Positions 46,601 to 57,112 of a DNA stretch of 64,000 nt are shown here, in pieces (the stretch's first letter is position 1; every line of letters starts with the position of its first letter). The translations under genes were made by a program, and so were the position numbers. The DNA is from Gnetum montanum (lineage: Eukaryota > Streptophyta > Gnetopsida > Gnetales > Gnetaceae), in NCBI GenBank assembly GCA_015680685.1, contig MNCI01029129.1, positions 62,001 to 126,000 of the forward strand, given 5' to 3'. A model generated the notes under the pieces. That model ran no database searches, had not been told where the DNA came from, and saw only the letters and a list, made by a program, of their open reading frames with translations.

Positions 46601-47853
46601 GGAAAACTGGCCCACTACGGGACCAATCCCTATGTAGCCACCCCCAAGCCTCACATTGTGCAAATGCCCTGGAGTATTGTTTGTGAAAATGGACAATTTC
46701 ATCCTTAGTCTGGGCTAACACAGCACCATGGAGAGTGGGGCCTACCATGAAAGCCTCAAAGGCGGTATGAGCCAATGCGAGTCCATCATCATCTATGCAT
46801 ACTCCTTCTCTGTCAAACTGAGGCCTACAAAGAAATGATGCCACAAAACACGAGCAACCACTAAGCATCAAAATAGAAACGATAAATTAAACAACCTTAC
46901 CTCTCTACCCTATACACCATTCTAGGAGTATTCTGAAACAATGTATGCGGACGAGCGGCCAGGAATAAGGTGCTATTGATGTAGTGAGGGCCATGTGATA
47001 AGAGGTCCCATACATGTGATAATGGATGGGTAGATCTGGGCCCTCCAAAGGGACCATCCTCAACCATAAGCAATCCCTCGTCGACATCCACCATGAAAGT
47101 CACAATGCCATTTAAGGATCCAAGTAAAATAGTCTCAAGGATTCTCCGTGCTAATTGTTCACTTAGGTGAGACCATATTACCACACTGAATCATTCTAAG
47201 ATGAAGGCAAGGAACTCGCTGGCACCCGTTCTGAACCATACCCCATTTCGGTCAATAATCATATCAAGAACCGGTTCATCAGAATCAATAGGCCCAAACC
47301 ACACCAGAACTCCAACAAGCTCCACCACTAGAAGGAAAGGTTTAAGACCACTGCAGGTATTCAAGAACCACAATAAATCAGCCATAAAGAAATTTTCAAG
47401 CTAGGGGCAAACACTTAAACTTTTTTGGTTCACGCTGGAAACCTTAGTGTGTAGACCCTGCACGCTGGAATGTGGGCACGTAAACCCCACACGCTAAGCA
47501 TTTTGGCCCCCCTGTACACCGAGTATATCACTAAGATCACCAAACATGAAATTTACCACATGCTAAGGAACAAACGTGGATGCTGGCCTGCACGCCAACA
47601 TCTATGCTATAGAAACAGGCCAGGCCTCACGCTATGTGCTGAAATAAGAAAAGCAAATTAAGCATGAATTGACGAAAATAGTAAGCAAAAAATACAAATT
47701 TTGATAGAGGATCAGGGCCTACCAACACATCAATCCAAACCATGATGGGATCATGGGCTTGGGTAGGCATTGGAGCATTGCCTCACTCTCTTCGACAAAG
47801 GTCAAGTTGGGCTCCTTCCTTCCCTGGCCTTTCGCTCGCTTACCATTGCCCAT
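43677..47853 (-). pseudogene. Antisense gene copy B, FCP1-like/transposon-domain fusion
   Basis: Best-preserved copy, about 1,080 codons in eight exons: 47853-47723, 47350-46901, 46824-46553, 46461-45415, 45309-45046, 44949-44746, 44654-43870 and 43778-43677. Introns 2-7 are 76-105 nt with GT-AG ends, except the exon 5 donor (AT for GT). Exon 1 is an acidic leader (LTFVEESEAMLQC). Exon 2 resembles an FCP1/NIF phosphatase: FLLVVELVGVLV, then FRTGASEFLAFILE and VVIWSHLSEQ, then NSTLFLAARPHTLFQN; Asp residues of DxDGT and of the distal DDS motif are replaced. Exon 4 is one open 348-codon block. Exon 7 is coiled-coil-like. Breaks: TGA at 47193-47191, TAG at 45418-45416, TAG at 44073-44071. Runs opposite to gag-pol. 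Function unknown. Confidence 0.7.
45415..46461 (-). CDS. Exon 4 of gene B, transposon-protein-like domain
   Basis: Open for almost its whole 1047 nt (a TAG replaces the last full codon). Contains AQRWLRDKAPPHIISFL, SLMELFMAPSPDVF, STRIKGIKVAFYLSAEFF then DFFGVPA, and further on RARVFPMSLSQVRTFG, HFTFAFFACYL and KSQDAPEGIDE. The RIKGIKVxF...FFGVP pattern and the layout after it resemble the 'putative plant transposon protein / gypsy-type transposase' domain families; this is pattern recognition, not a search result. It ends in a basic tail (KPKRSRG, KVKRIRFRM) that could be a nuclear signal. The same exon in C is 1052 nt, with a 5-nt net insertion near its start. Confidence 0.6.
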
Positions 47854-47865
47854 CGCTAAACCTTG

Positions 47866-48110
47866 TGTTCACGTTGAACCCTGCATTCACGCTGAATCCT
47901 GTGTTCACGGTCAACCCTACATGCTGAGGTTTCAACCCTATGTTCACACTGAACCGTGCTTTCATGCTCAACCCTGCACGTTGAGGTTTCAACCCTACAT
48001 TCACGCTCAACACTATGTTCACACTGAGGGTTTCATCCTCCCCGCATGCTGAGAAGGTTCCAATCCTCTGCACGCTGGTTGTTCTCAAGAGTGTACATGT
48101 TGAACCCTCT
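47866..48110. repeat. Degenerate TTCACGCTGAACCCTG repeats, 5'UTR of gene B
   Basis: About ten loose units of 18-25 bp between the TATA box and ATG of gene B. The counterpart in C is 56868-57090. Confidence 0.6.
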
Positions 48111-48332
48111 CATTGGACTCTTCACACTCTGACCTATGCCACCCTTACCACCACCTCTGCACCGTATCTGTACCTGTCCCTGCCTGTACCACCAGATATT
48201 TTCCTCCATGTATGCTACGCTTGATTTTACGCCAAGCATAGATTCACGCTGAGCTCTGGGTTCATGCTGAGATTTTTCCTAAGTTCACGCTGGCTCTGGG
48301 TCAACTTTCAGGTTTACACTTGAAACCTTATG

Positions 48333-48352
48333 TTTTATACATCTCCACGTGG
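48333..48352 (-). promoter_or_regulatory. TATA box and G-box of gene B
   Basis: On the - strand, CCACGTGG (48352-48345, core CACGTG) is followed 5 bp later by TATAAAA (48339-48333), about 480 bp upstream of ATG 47853. A G-box beside a TATA box is a common plant promoter arrangement. It points in the direction of the antisense gene. Confidence 0.6.
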
Positions 48353-48599
48353 CACATGCTGCCTCACCCTCTATGAAATTGGCACCTTGGGTATTTCACT
48401 CAATAAACACAAGGATTAACTAAAATATAAACACATATGAACAAAACCAGAAGTAAAGATAACTATGACATCTTCCCTTACACAGAAACTCCTATTACCC
48501 AAATTAAACACCTCGGTGCATACTCCTCGTCTTGCAGTCTCACACTCAATAACAGTTACAAATCATGCAACCAACTTAGACATCATAAACGAACCATCA

Positions 48600-48715
48600 C
48601 AAGTGGCCTAGTAAGGTCTTAAACTGCCATAATCGGCCCGATAAGGTCTTAAACTGCCAAAATTGGCCCAGTAAGGTCCTAAACTGCCGCCATTGGTCGG
48701 GTACAGCCTTGAATT
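48600..48715. repeat. GGCC-type stem-loop repeats, pol side of gene B
   Basis: Four units ending AAGGTCTTAAACTGCC, arms GGCC/GGTC with a wobble pair. The same position as 56457-56580 in C. Confidence 0.65.
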
Positions 48716-48739
48716 GCCATGCAAATTTAAATATTTAAA

Positions 48740-50307
48740 TTAGTATCATAAAACAATAAACAAAACCCCCTTATTTTTGTTAATGTTGCTCCCTGTGGCT
48801 TGGCAAGAGCAAGCATGGATAGCAAGCAACTATTCGCACCACTATTCATCAATGGACCGCATGGATTCATCTGACGGGAGATGATCAGACACTCCATTGA
48901 TTTAGGCACGTCAACTTATGAAAACTCCATGGCATCGACACAAGAAATAATAGAAAACTTTCAGACCATGACGAAATCACTAGACATTGAAGTCGATAAC
49001 ATCACTGAAAATCCATTAATTGAAACCCCCATCACTATGCCAAGTGGTGAAGTTAAGATACTAAAATTAAGTAATTTACTGGACCCGCAACTTTCCAATG
49101 ACATACCAAAAGTGTTAAAAAGCAACATCAAAGCATTCGCTTGGTCTTACACTGACATGCCTGGGCTAGATCCTTGAATAGTCCAGCACAATATCATACT
49201 CGACCCAAAACTAAGATCAATGAAACAAAAATCACGTAAGGTTAAGCCTAAGGTAGCATTGGTGGTNATGAAACAAAAATCACGTAAGGTTAAGCCTAAG
49301 GTAGCATTGGTGGTTCGCAATGAGATCACCAAACTTTATCAACTGGTTTCATTCGGGCTGTTGACTACGCTGATTGGGTATCCAACATGGTAATTGTCCC
49401 AAAGAAGAATGGGAGTATTCGCCTATGCATTGACTTCCAGGATCTCAACTTAGCGACCATAAAAGATGACTTCCCTCTACCTAGCATTGATCAATTGGTT
49501 GACTCAACCGCTGGACATGCACTATTATCTTTTATGGATGGCTTCTCAGGATACAATCAGATCTGGATTAATGTCGAACATCAACTCAGGATAACCTTCA
49601 TGATGCCATGGGGGATATTTTGTCATACGATGATGCCCTTCAGTTTAAAGAATGTTGGTGCTACTTATTAGCGAGCAATGACCTTCATCTTTAGTGATTA
49701 CATCCTTCACTCACTTAATGATTACGTAGATGATATTTCCATTAAATCAAAGACACAAGAGCAGCACATACAGGACTTAGACTTCGTACTCAAGCGTTGT
49801 TTAAAATACGAGCTTAGACTGAACCTATAGAAATGCGTCTTTGGGGTCAAATCAGAAAAAATGCTAGGATTCATAGTTTCAGAAATAGGAATCCAAGTAG
49901 ACCCTGATAAGGTGAAGACTATTACAAACTTGCAACCACCAAGCAACCTTACCAAACTTCGAGGTCTACAAGGTAGATTACAATTCATTAGGCGCTTCAT
50001 AGAAAAACTGATCGATAAGTTGAAACCCATGAACCATTTGTTACACAAGAATGTACATTTTCAATGGACCCCATAATGTCAGGAAGCTTTTAACAATATC
50101 AAGACAACACTGACTCAATTACTAACAGTATATCCACCTCAAAATGATAAACCATTCTACATTTATCTCGCCACATCAGACTCATCAATTACGTCCATGC
50201 TTTGCCAAAAACAATGTGACGAAACTGAAGTTCCTATTTATTACTTAAGCCACGCATTAGTAGCCCATGAGAAGAAGTACAATGAGGTGGAGAGGTCGTG
50301 TTTAGCC
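48740..50307 (+). pseudogene. Reverse transcriptase of element B, truncated
   Basis: A pre-RT segment with INGPHGF and IDLGTSTYENS, then KAFAWSYTDMPGLDP, a hallmark just upstream of RT in this clade. RT motifs: VPKKNGSIRLCIDFQDLN, DDFPLP, LLSFMDGFSGYNQI, MPFSLKN and the catalytic YVDD intact at 49723-49734. RNase H begins (KPFYIYLATSD, CDETEVPIYYLSHA) and is cut at 50307 by the LTR of C. Stops include one after GLDP and one in the post-YVDD region. The phrasing LVDSTAGHALLSFMDGFSGYN is typical of Tat-type RTs. Confidence 0.8.
49220..49314. other. Exact 47-bp duplication across a single N
   Basis: 49220-49266 and 49268-49314 are identical either side of N 49267. Unmerged contig overlap, not a biological duplication. 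Confidence 0.9.
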
Positions 50308-51158
50308 TGTACCATTCAAAATCATTAGTCTCTGGTTGGAATGAAACAGAAACCTGGAGATCCCTGGATACACACAGAAGACCCTACCTTCGCTTGAGGG
50401 CAAGCTGGAATTAATAAAGGTAGAGTACCTTGAGTGGTCCGCACGCGGATCAGGCAAGGATTTCCCCGAACATACACCGATATAGTGTATGCTGGGTTAT
50501 ATGTAAACAGTGAAATGAATGTAAAACAGAGCATAAACGTACAGGAGCATAAGTAGTAAACATACAACAATGAATGAAAAACTGTAACAAATTTTAGCAA
50601 AGAAATGTAGCAATATTATTGTAAAATGAAAGTTACAATGCACCGGTCTAACANNNNNNNNNNNNNNNNNNNNNNNNNNNNNNNNNNNNNNNNNNNNNNN
50701 NNNNNNNNNNNNNNNNNNNNNNNNNNNNNNNNNNNNNNNNNNNNNNNNNNNNNNNNNNNNNNNNNNNNNNNNNNNNNNNNNNNNNNNNNNNNNNNNNNNN
50801 NNNNNNNNNNNNNNNNNNNNNNNNNNNNNNNNNNNNNNNNNNNNNNNNNNNNNNNNNNNNNNNNNNNNNNNNNNNNNNNNNNNNNNNNNNNNNNNNNNNN
50901 NNNNNNNNNNNNNNNNNNNNNNNNNNNNNNNNNNNNNNNNNNNNNNNNNNNNNNNNNNNNNNNNNNNNNNNNNNNNNNNNNNNNNNNNNNNNNNNNNNNN
51001 NNNNNNNNNNNNNNNNNNNNNNNNNNNNNNNNNNNNNNNNNNNNNNNNNNNNNNNNNNNNNNNNNNNNNNNNNNNNNNNNNNGTCATGCTAGGGAGCATC
51101 ATGACTTAGCTCAATTCTTGTTGGAGAAGTACTAAGCTCAAAATTTTATGGTGTTTCA
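50308..51158 (-). repeat. 3' LTR of element C (contains gap)
   Basis: TGTACCATTCAAAATCATTA start and GGTGTTTCA end match the family LTR ends. True length is unknown because of the N run. Confidence 0.75.
50654..51082. other. Assembly gap (429 N)
   Basis: Run of N inside the 3' LTR of C, probably where the U3 tandem repeats collapse. Confidence 0.99.
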
Positions 51159-51172
51159 TTGGCCCCTCTTTG
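51159..51172 (-). promoter_or_regulatory. Polypurine tract of C
   Basis: AAAGAGGGGCCAA on the - strand next to the LTR. Confidence 0.65.
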
Positions 51173-52169
51173 TTGACGCTTCGAGGAATCAACCCGAGAA
51201 GCGTCGGCAAAGAAGTGCAAAACACCACAAGCAGCTTGATAGAGACATTGTCCTTTGCCACCTGACTAGACATCATCATGCCATGTTCAATAGTACATAG
51301 AATTGGGGAAGTAAATTTGTACTTAATAGAGAATTGGGAACTGCAGGGATTGATAACCAATCGAGGGCTTATGCATGGTGAAGAGAATGTCTGGGTATGT
51401 GTGCGGGTCATGCTGATCCTTACAAATAGCTATTGTCTAACCATTTTTTAGTGGTTTTGGGATCAAGACATGTTGTGTACGTCCTTCAGCGGTACAAGAC
51501 TCTTGCTTGATGTTTAAGAGAACTTGTTGGCATAACCAAAGCCACGTGATGGTGTGTGGTGTTCTTTGGAGGAACGGGGCCCTTATTTAGTGTTTAGGGG
51601 GAGCTTGTTGGCGAAGAGCCAAAGCCATGCAACAAGATGTTACTTGATTGTTTTAGACATGAGCATTTTTTTTTCTCGAAAGAGCTTTCTTTCAATTTTC
51701 CACCTGTGCTCGTGTCCCATATTGTATGTTGCAATTTCTTGAGAGTGTTGCAGCATTTAACAGTGTGCTCAAAGTTTTGAGATGTACTGGATGTATATAG
51801 GAACTATAACTAAGTAGTAGATGAGGGATAGATGAGACATGTAATGGGAGATGTACTAGTGAGTGGCTTGATTAGTCTTGTCACGTACGCTGTGGACAAC
51901 GTCTCACCTTGCTGCTTATGACGAAGTGCATTCTTGTACGAACACCTCTGAGTGTCATCCTGTAAACACAACTCCAAGAAGACAAGAAAACCATGAGTGC
52001 ATAAGCAAGCTTAGACTTAAACAGCTACTAATGAAACAAAGGCACCGGATGAGATTTCAAGCACTGTATATGAATGGTAGCATTGTTGTTAGGATCAGCC
52101 GATGGCGAGCGATGCAGCGGTTCTGATCAAGTTGGGATGTAGCCACAGATCGGGCAACCAGAGATGGAA
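51173..52169 (-). other. 3' non-coding internal region of C
   Basis: Collinear with 16175-17344. No coding frame. ~78-bp repeat units with CCAAAGCCA lie at 51480-51650, and the conserved ~66-bp block at about 51937-52002. Confidence 0.6.
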
Positions 52170-52396
52170 TTTTCAGTTTATAGTCGTAGCTGACTATCAT
52201 GGGTTAGTTTTATTTCATGACCCATTGGACATTTCCCATTTAGCATCGTGGCGGACGATACATTGCCAGTTTCTAGTCTTGGCAAACTGTGAAGAGGCAA
52301 ACCAGTTTATAGTCTTAGCAGACTCTGGTGAATGTGACTATGGTAGTTTACGGTCGTACTGGATGAGTGTTAGTTTATTGTCATTACAGACATTTT
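52170..52396. repeat. AGTTTA stem-loop repeats, 3' end of pol C
   Basis: Perfect arms AGTC/GACT (loops GTAGCT and TTAGCA), TGTC/GACA (loop ATTACA) and ATCGT/ACGAT (loop GGCGG). Confidence 0.75.
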
Positions 52397-52877
52397 ATGG
52401 TATTAGTTTATCATCATGATGCTAGGACGAGCTGTGGTATTAGTTTACCATCGTGATTCCAGGACGATCTGTGGTATTAGTTTACCATCATGATGCCAGG
52501 ACGATCTGTGGTATTAGTTTACTATCATGATTCCAGGACGATCTGTGGTATCAGTTTACCATCATGATTCCAGGATGATCTGTGGTATCGGTTTACCATC
52601 ATGATGCTAGGACGATTTGTGGTATCAGTTTACCATCATGATTCCAAAACGATCTGTGGTATTAGTTTACCATCATGATTCCAGGATGATCTGTGGTATC
52701 AGTTTACCATCATGATTCCAGGATGATCTATGGTATTAGTTTACCATCATGATTCCAGGATGATCTGTGGTATCAATTTACCATCATGATTCCAGGACAA
52801 TCTGTGGTATCAGTTTACTATCATGATTCCAAGATGATCTGTGGTATCAGTTTACCGTCATGATTCCAGGACGAACA
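52397..52877. repeat. 37-bp tandem array, 13 units
   Basis: Thirteen consecutive 37-bp units, consensus GTGGTATCAGTTTACCATCA then TGATTCCAGGACGATCT. Arms vary between CATC/GATG, CGTC/GACG (last unit) and one-mismatch CATC/GACG. No unique spacers, so not CRISPR-like. Confidence 0.92.
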
Positions 52878-52894
52878 CGTACCTGAGTCCATGC

Positions 52895-54031
52895 TCAAAC
52901 GTGGAACGGTTTCAAGAACAAGTGATTGGTCAGATTTGCAAGCTCTTTCCCTTCCATGTCAGCTAACTTGAATGCTCCATTGTCATACGCTTTGGTGACC
53001 AAGTAGGGTCCTTCCCAGTTGGCTGAGAATTTTTCCAGATGTTCCCAAACGGCTTTAAGTACAAGGTCACCTTCCTTGATAGGGTGCTTATGAACATCAT
53101 GCCGATGGCATTGTCGTTATCATTGTTAATACCATTCAATCTGATTGAGGGCACATATACGTTCCTCCTCCCCCAAGTCCAAGTCAACAATGCGTAGATC
53201 ATTATGTTTCCCTTCGTCAAGAAGTCTGGAGAGTGTGATCCTTAAAGACAGTACCTGTAATTCCAAGGGTAAAACAGCTTCTGAACCGTAAATAAGACTA
53301 TATGACATTTTACCTGTGGAAGTATGATGCGTAGTACGATAAGCCCACAATGCAGATACTAGCTGCTCGTGCCATCTTTTCTTGCTTTGGGTAAGCATCT
53401 TTTTAAGTACTGTAATGATGGTTTTATTCGTGGCCTCTGCTTGCCCATTGCTCTAAGGGTAGTAAGGGGATGAAAATGATTTTTTGATCCCTAGGCTTTC
53501 ATAGAAAGTTTTGGTTTCAACACTGCTGAATTGTGGCCCGTTATCAGTGATGATGGTCATGGGGATGCCAAAACGGGTCACAATGTTTTCAAGAATGAAA
53601 TTGCATACGTGTTTAGATGTGTTTTTTCTAAGTGGAACAGCTTCTACCCACTTCATGAAATATTTTGTTGCGGTTATGATGAAGCTGTACCCTATAGAAG
53701 ATGAGGGTGTAATTGGTTCGATAAGGTCCAACCCCCACTTTTGAAAGGACCATGTGATTTGTGTTGTATGCAACTCATTTGGCGGGACATGAATCAGATT
53801 ACTATGTTTTTGATAGATACTGCACGTTTTAGCCTTGGAGAGACAGTCATACTCCATATGTGGCCAATAATAACCTAAACGTCTTATTTTCATTACCATT
53901 GCTTTAGGTGCTATGTGTCCTCCGCATAGACAGTTATGTACTTGCTCAATGATGGTTTGGACATCAGCGCTACCAACGCATGTTAGCAGTATGCCTTCAT
54001 AAGATCGATGACACAATGTGTCCCCTACCAA
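52895..54031 (-). pseudogene. Integrase of element C
   Basis: Zinc-binding part with HNCLCGGHIAPKAM and CLSKAKTCSIYQ (the last Cys of the usual CxxC reads Tyr). The core keeps WGLDLIEPI (first Asp), ITDNGPQFSS (second Asp) and GQAEATNK (Glu), so the DDE residues remain. A stop lies between SPYYP and SNGQAE and further frame breaks follow. YGSEAVLPLE and a C-terminal tail ending FLKPFHV (stop at 52895-52897) complete it. It would insert element DNA into the genome; now broken. Confidence 0.8.
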
Positions 54032-54040
54032 TGCATATTG

Positions 54041-54724
54041 TCAAGAATGCTTTTGTACCGCATCTTTTTGTGCATTCGTTAGATGTCGCAGTGTTTCACC
54101 ATGTAGAAGGTACTCCTTTATGTCGTCATACCATTCTATCGCGTGTGTTGTACTAACAGATGCAATTGGTAATGTATCGAGAGCATCAGTTATGGGTCTA
54201 GCACAACTAATTATGGAGCTTGGCAACATATGGAACATGTCAGGTGATACGTTTAGCGCTAGTGTGGCTAGTGCATCTACAATGGTATTGTCATTTCTGG
54301 AGATATGTTGCACGTCCATGTTTTCGAATTGCCTCATTAAGTGTTTGGCTAAGTCACAGTATGGTTGTAAATGTTGCGCTTTGCACGTATAAATATCTGT
54401 GACTTGGTTCAAAACCAGTTGTGAGTCTCCCCTGACCACTAATCGTGTGATGTCTAAAGCTAGTGCTACCGTGAGACCTCTAAGGAGACCTTCATATTCT
54501 GCTATGTTGTTAGTACAGTGAAAGTCAAAACGATAAGCAAAGGGTCGAATCTCCCCGGAGGGATAGGTGATGATCATGGCAGCACTTCCCCCTCGAGAGG
54601 TGGATGCTCCATCAAAGCTCAAAATGGCATCGTAATCATCGGGTACTATGTCTATTACACTCACATTTTCATCAGGGAATTCTGGCTCTATCGTTGCTTG
54701 ATCATGCGTTGGTGACGCAGTCAT
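54041..54724 (-). pseudogene. Second (archaeal-type) RNase H and linker of C
   Basis: Open for 227 codons. LSFDGASTSRGGSAAMII holds the first catalytic Asp, CTNNIAEYEGLLRGL the Glu, VVRGDSQLVLNQV the next Asp and SRNDNTIVDALATLA the last Asp region. This is the extra RNase H characteristic of plant Tat-lineage elements, between RT-RNase H and INT. The frame ends just before the INT zinc region. The residues needed for activity look present, although neighbouring domains are broken. Confidence 0.8.
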
Positions 54725-56414
54725 TTGATTTGCTATGGCTTGACCCTTAACTGATGATTACGCTATGTAGTGTAGGTCAAACTCAGCTATCATGGCTTTT
54801 CAACGGGCTATTCTACTTGACTCGTAAATGTTTCCTGTGATGGCTCTGAGCACATTATCCTTGCAAATTATATTGACTTGGTTATGTAAGAGGTAATATC
54901 GCCATTTTTTTAAGGAAAAGACTAGGGTCAAACATGACCTCTCCACCTCATTGTACTTCTTCTCATGGGCTACTAATGCATGGCTTAAGTAATAGACAGG
55001 AACTTCGGTTTCATCATCTTATTTCTGGCAAAGCATGGATGTAAAACGGTTTATCGTTTTGAGGTGGATAAACTGTGGGTAGTTGGACAAGTGTTGTTTT
55101 AATATAGTCAAATGCTTCCTAGCACTGTGGAGTCCATTCAAAATGGACGTTCTCCCCCCGCAAGTGGTTCATAGATTTCAACCTATCCATTAGTTTTTCT
55201 ATGAAACGCCTGATGAACTGTAATCTACCTTGTAGACCTCGGAGCTCAGTAAGGTTTCTAGGTGGTTTTAAGTTTGTTATGGCCTTAACTTTATCGAGGT
55301 CTACTTGTATCCCTGCTTCCAAGGCTATGAATCCAAGAATTTTGCCTGTTTTGACTCCGAAGACACATTTCTTTGGTTTAAGCCTCAATTCATATTTTAA
55401 ACAACGCTTTAGTACCAAGTCAAGATCTTGTACGTGTTGTTCTGATGTCTTTGATTTAACCATGATATCATCCACAGTCATTAAGCGAGTGTAGTATGTA
55501 ATCGCTAAAAATAAATGTCATTGCCCTCTGATATGTGGCCCCAACATTCTTGAGACCGAAGGGCATCATTGTGTAACAAAAGGTCCCCCACGGTGTCATA
55601 AAGGTAGTCCGAAGCTGATGCTCCGGGTTAATGCGTATCTAGTTATATCTTGAGAAGCCATCCATAAAAGATAGCAAGGTGTGCCCAGTGGTTGAGTCAA
55701 CAAGTTTATCGATGTTGGGTAGGGGGAAATCATCTTTTATGGTCACAACGTTGAGATCCCGGAAATCAATGCATAGGCGAATACTTCCATTCTTTTTCGA
55801 GACAATGACCATGTTGGATACCCAATCAGCGTAGTCGACAGCCCGAATGAAACCTGCCTGATAGATTTTGGTGATCTCATTGCGAACTCCTAACGCTATT
55901 TCAGGCTTAACCTTTCATGCCTTTTGTTTCACTGGCCTTAACTTCGGGTTGAGTATAATATTGTGCTGGACGATTCGAGGATCTAACCCAGGCATGTCAG
56001 TGTAAGACCAAGCGAATGCTTTTATGTTGTCTCGAAGCACATCTTCTATGTCTTTGGCCAATTGAGGTTGTAATAGTGTACTTAATTTTAATATTTTAAT
56101 TTCACCANTGTTGACTGAAACCCCCATCGCTATGCCTGATGGTGAAATTAAAATATTAAAATTAAGTACACTATTGCAACCTCAANTTGTAGCTATCTAG
56201 CGTTTGTTGTGTTGAGGCTATAATTTTGTCATCCGTTGATGTACCTAAGTTGATGGAATTTATGTTGATTTCCCTTGTGATCTTTCCATATGGTCCATTG
56301 ATGATCAAGGGTGTGGATAAACGCTGACAATCCATCAAGCTTGCTCTTGTCAATAAACAGAGGGTAGAGTGAGCTAATAGGTGTTGTTCTATGTTCCTTG
56401 GCAACGTAAATCAT
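54725..56414 (-). pseudogene. Reverse transcriptase and first RNase H of C
   Basis: Upstream marker AFAWSYTDMPGLDPRIVQHN (56000-55950), RT motifs KKNGSIRLCIDFRDLN, LLSFMDGFS and MPFGLKNVGATYQ, and the catalytic box at 55478-55467 reading TVDD instead of YVDD. Then KCVFGVKTGKILGFIALEAG and LRGLQGRLQFIRRFIEKL. The first RNase H (about 55120-54730) is heavily broken. An artefactual flipped segment with Ns lies at 56109-56185. Confidence 0.8.
56066..56186. other. Inverted 77-bp segment between single Ns
   Basis: 56109-56185, bounded by N 56108 and N 56186, is partly the reverse complement of the bases just left of it (about 56062-56107) and codes pre-RT sequence on the wrong strand. Most likely a small contig placed in reverse. 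Confidence 0.85.
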
Positions 56415-56456
56415 GTGTACATGTATGGTGGTGGTTTATCGTCGCACCGGGACGCA

Positions 56457-56580
56457 TCACAGTTTAAGGCCTTGCCAGGCCATATGTGGTAGTTTAAGGC
56501 CTTACTGGGCCATGTGTGGCAGCTTAAGGCTTTACCGGGCTGTGTGTAGCAGTTTAAGGCCTTATCAGGCTGTTTAACCA
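56457..56580. repeat. GGCC-type stem-loop repeats, pol side of gene C
   Basis: Four units: GGCC/GGCC (loop TTGCCA), GGCC/GGCC (TTACTG), GGCT/GGCT (two wobble pairs) and GGCC/GGCT (one wobble). Confidence 0.75.
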
Positions 56581-56827
56581 TGCGTTGATGCTGTCTAGTT
56601 GGTGTATGAGCTGTATTGAAGAACCTGCATCAAAATGCTCAGTGTGGGCGACGGAAATTGGTTTGCCCGAGGATATGGTTTGGGGTAGCATCTATCATCT
56701 TATTATTTTGTTTTTGCAATTTTCCTGCATTTTGTATTTTGAATAATTTTGATTAAAATTCAAAAAAAGGAAAACAAAATGCAAGGCAGCGGTGGCGGCG
56801 ACGGCGGTGGCGGGGTTAGTGGGGTGC

Positions 56828-56835
56828 TATATATA
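56828..56835 (+). promoter_or_regulatory. TATA box of gene C
   Basis: TATATATA, about 285 bp upstream of ATG 57113, preceded by a GC-rich GGCGGCGACGGCGGTGG segment (56790-56815). Confidence 0.55.
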
Positions 56836-56867
56836 GTGTAAGGTTGTCAGTTGTGAACCTGAATCAA

Positions 56868-57090
56868 CCGGAGCGTGAGCGTAAATCAAAGTCACAGCGT
56901 AAGCGTAAAGCACGAAACCCCAGCGTAAGCGTAGAGGCTCAAACCCAGCGTAAGCGTGAGTGTAGAGACTCAAACCCCAGCGTAAGCGTAGAGGCTCAAA
57001 CCCAGCGTAAGAGTGAACGTAGAGACTCAAACCCCAACGTACAGGATTCAGCTTAGCTTGTAGATTCAAACCTTAGCGTAAACCTGTCAG
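56868..57090. repeat. AGCGTAAGCGTAGAGGCTC repeats, 5'UTR of gene C
   Basis: Six to seven units of 26-35 bp with CAGCGTAAGCGT and CTCAAACCC, between the TATA box and ATG. Confidence 0.75.
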
Positions 57091-57112
57091 TGTCAGCATA
57101 CAGGACGCCAAA

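Larger units (their letters stand above)
36472..50307 (+). mobile_element. Tat-family element B, truncated by element C
   Basis: 5' LTR, PBS, leader, gag-PR (39046-42989), hairpin array, antisense gene B (43677-47853, - strand), hairpin array, and RT up to the start of RNase H. It stops at 50307, where the LTR of C begins. It has the same layout as A and C and the best-preserved antisense gene. Confidence 0.8.

Noticed and set aside
50497-51135. Frames of 169-201 codons
   Set aside because: Mostly the 429-N gap inside an LTR.
52397-52877. Array of 13 regular 37-bp units as a possible CRISPR
   Set aside because: Units are contiguous with no unique spacers, and the context is a plant retroelement.
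56759-56815. GC-rich GGCGGCGACGGCGG stretch as a CpG-island promoter of a host gene
   Set aside because: Short simple-sequence run inside element C next to the TATA box of gene C; no host gene follows. I count it only as part of that promoter region.
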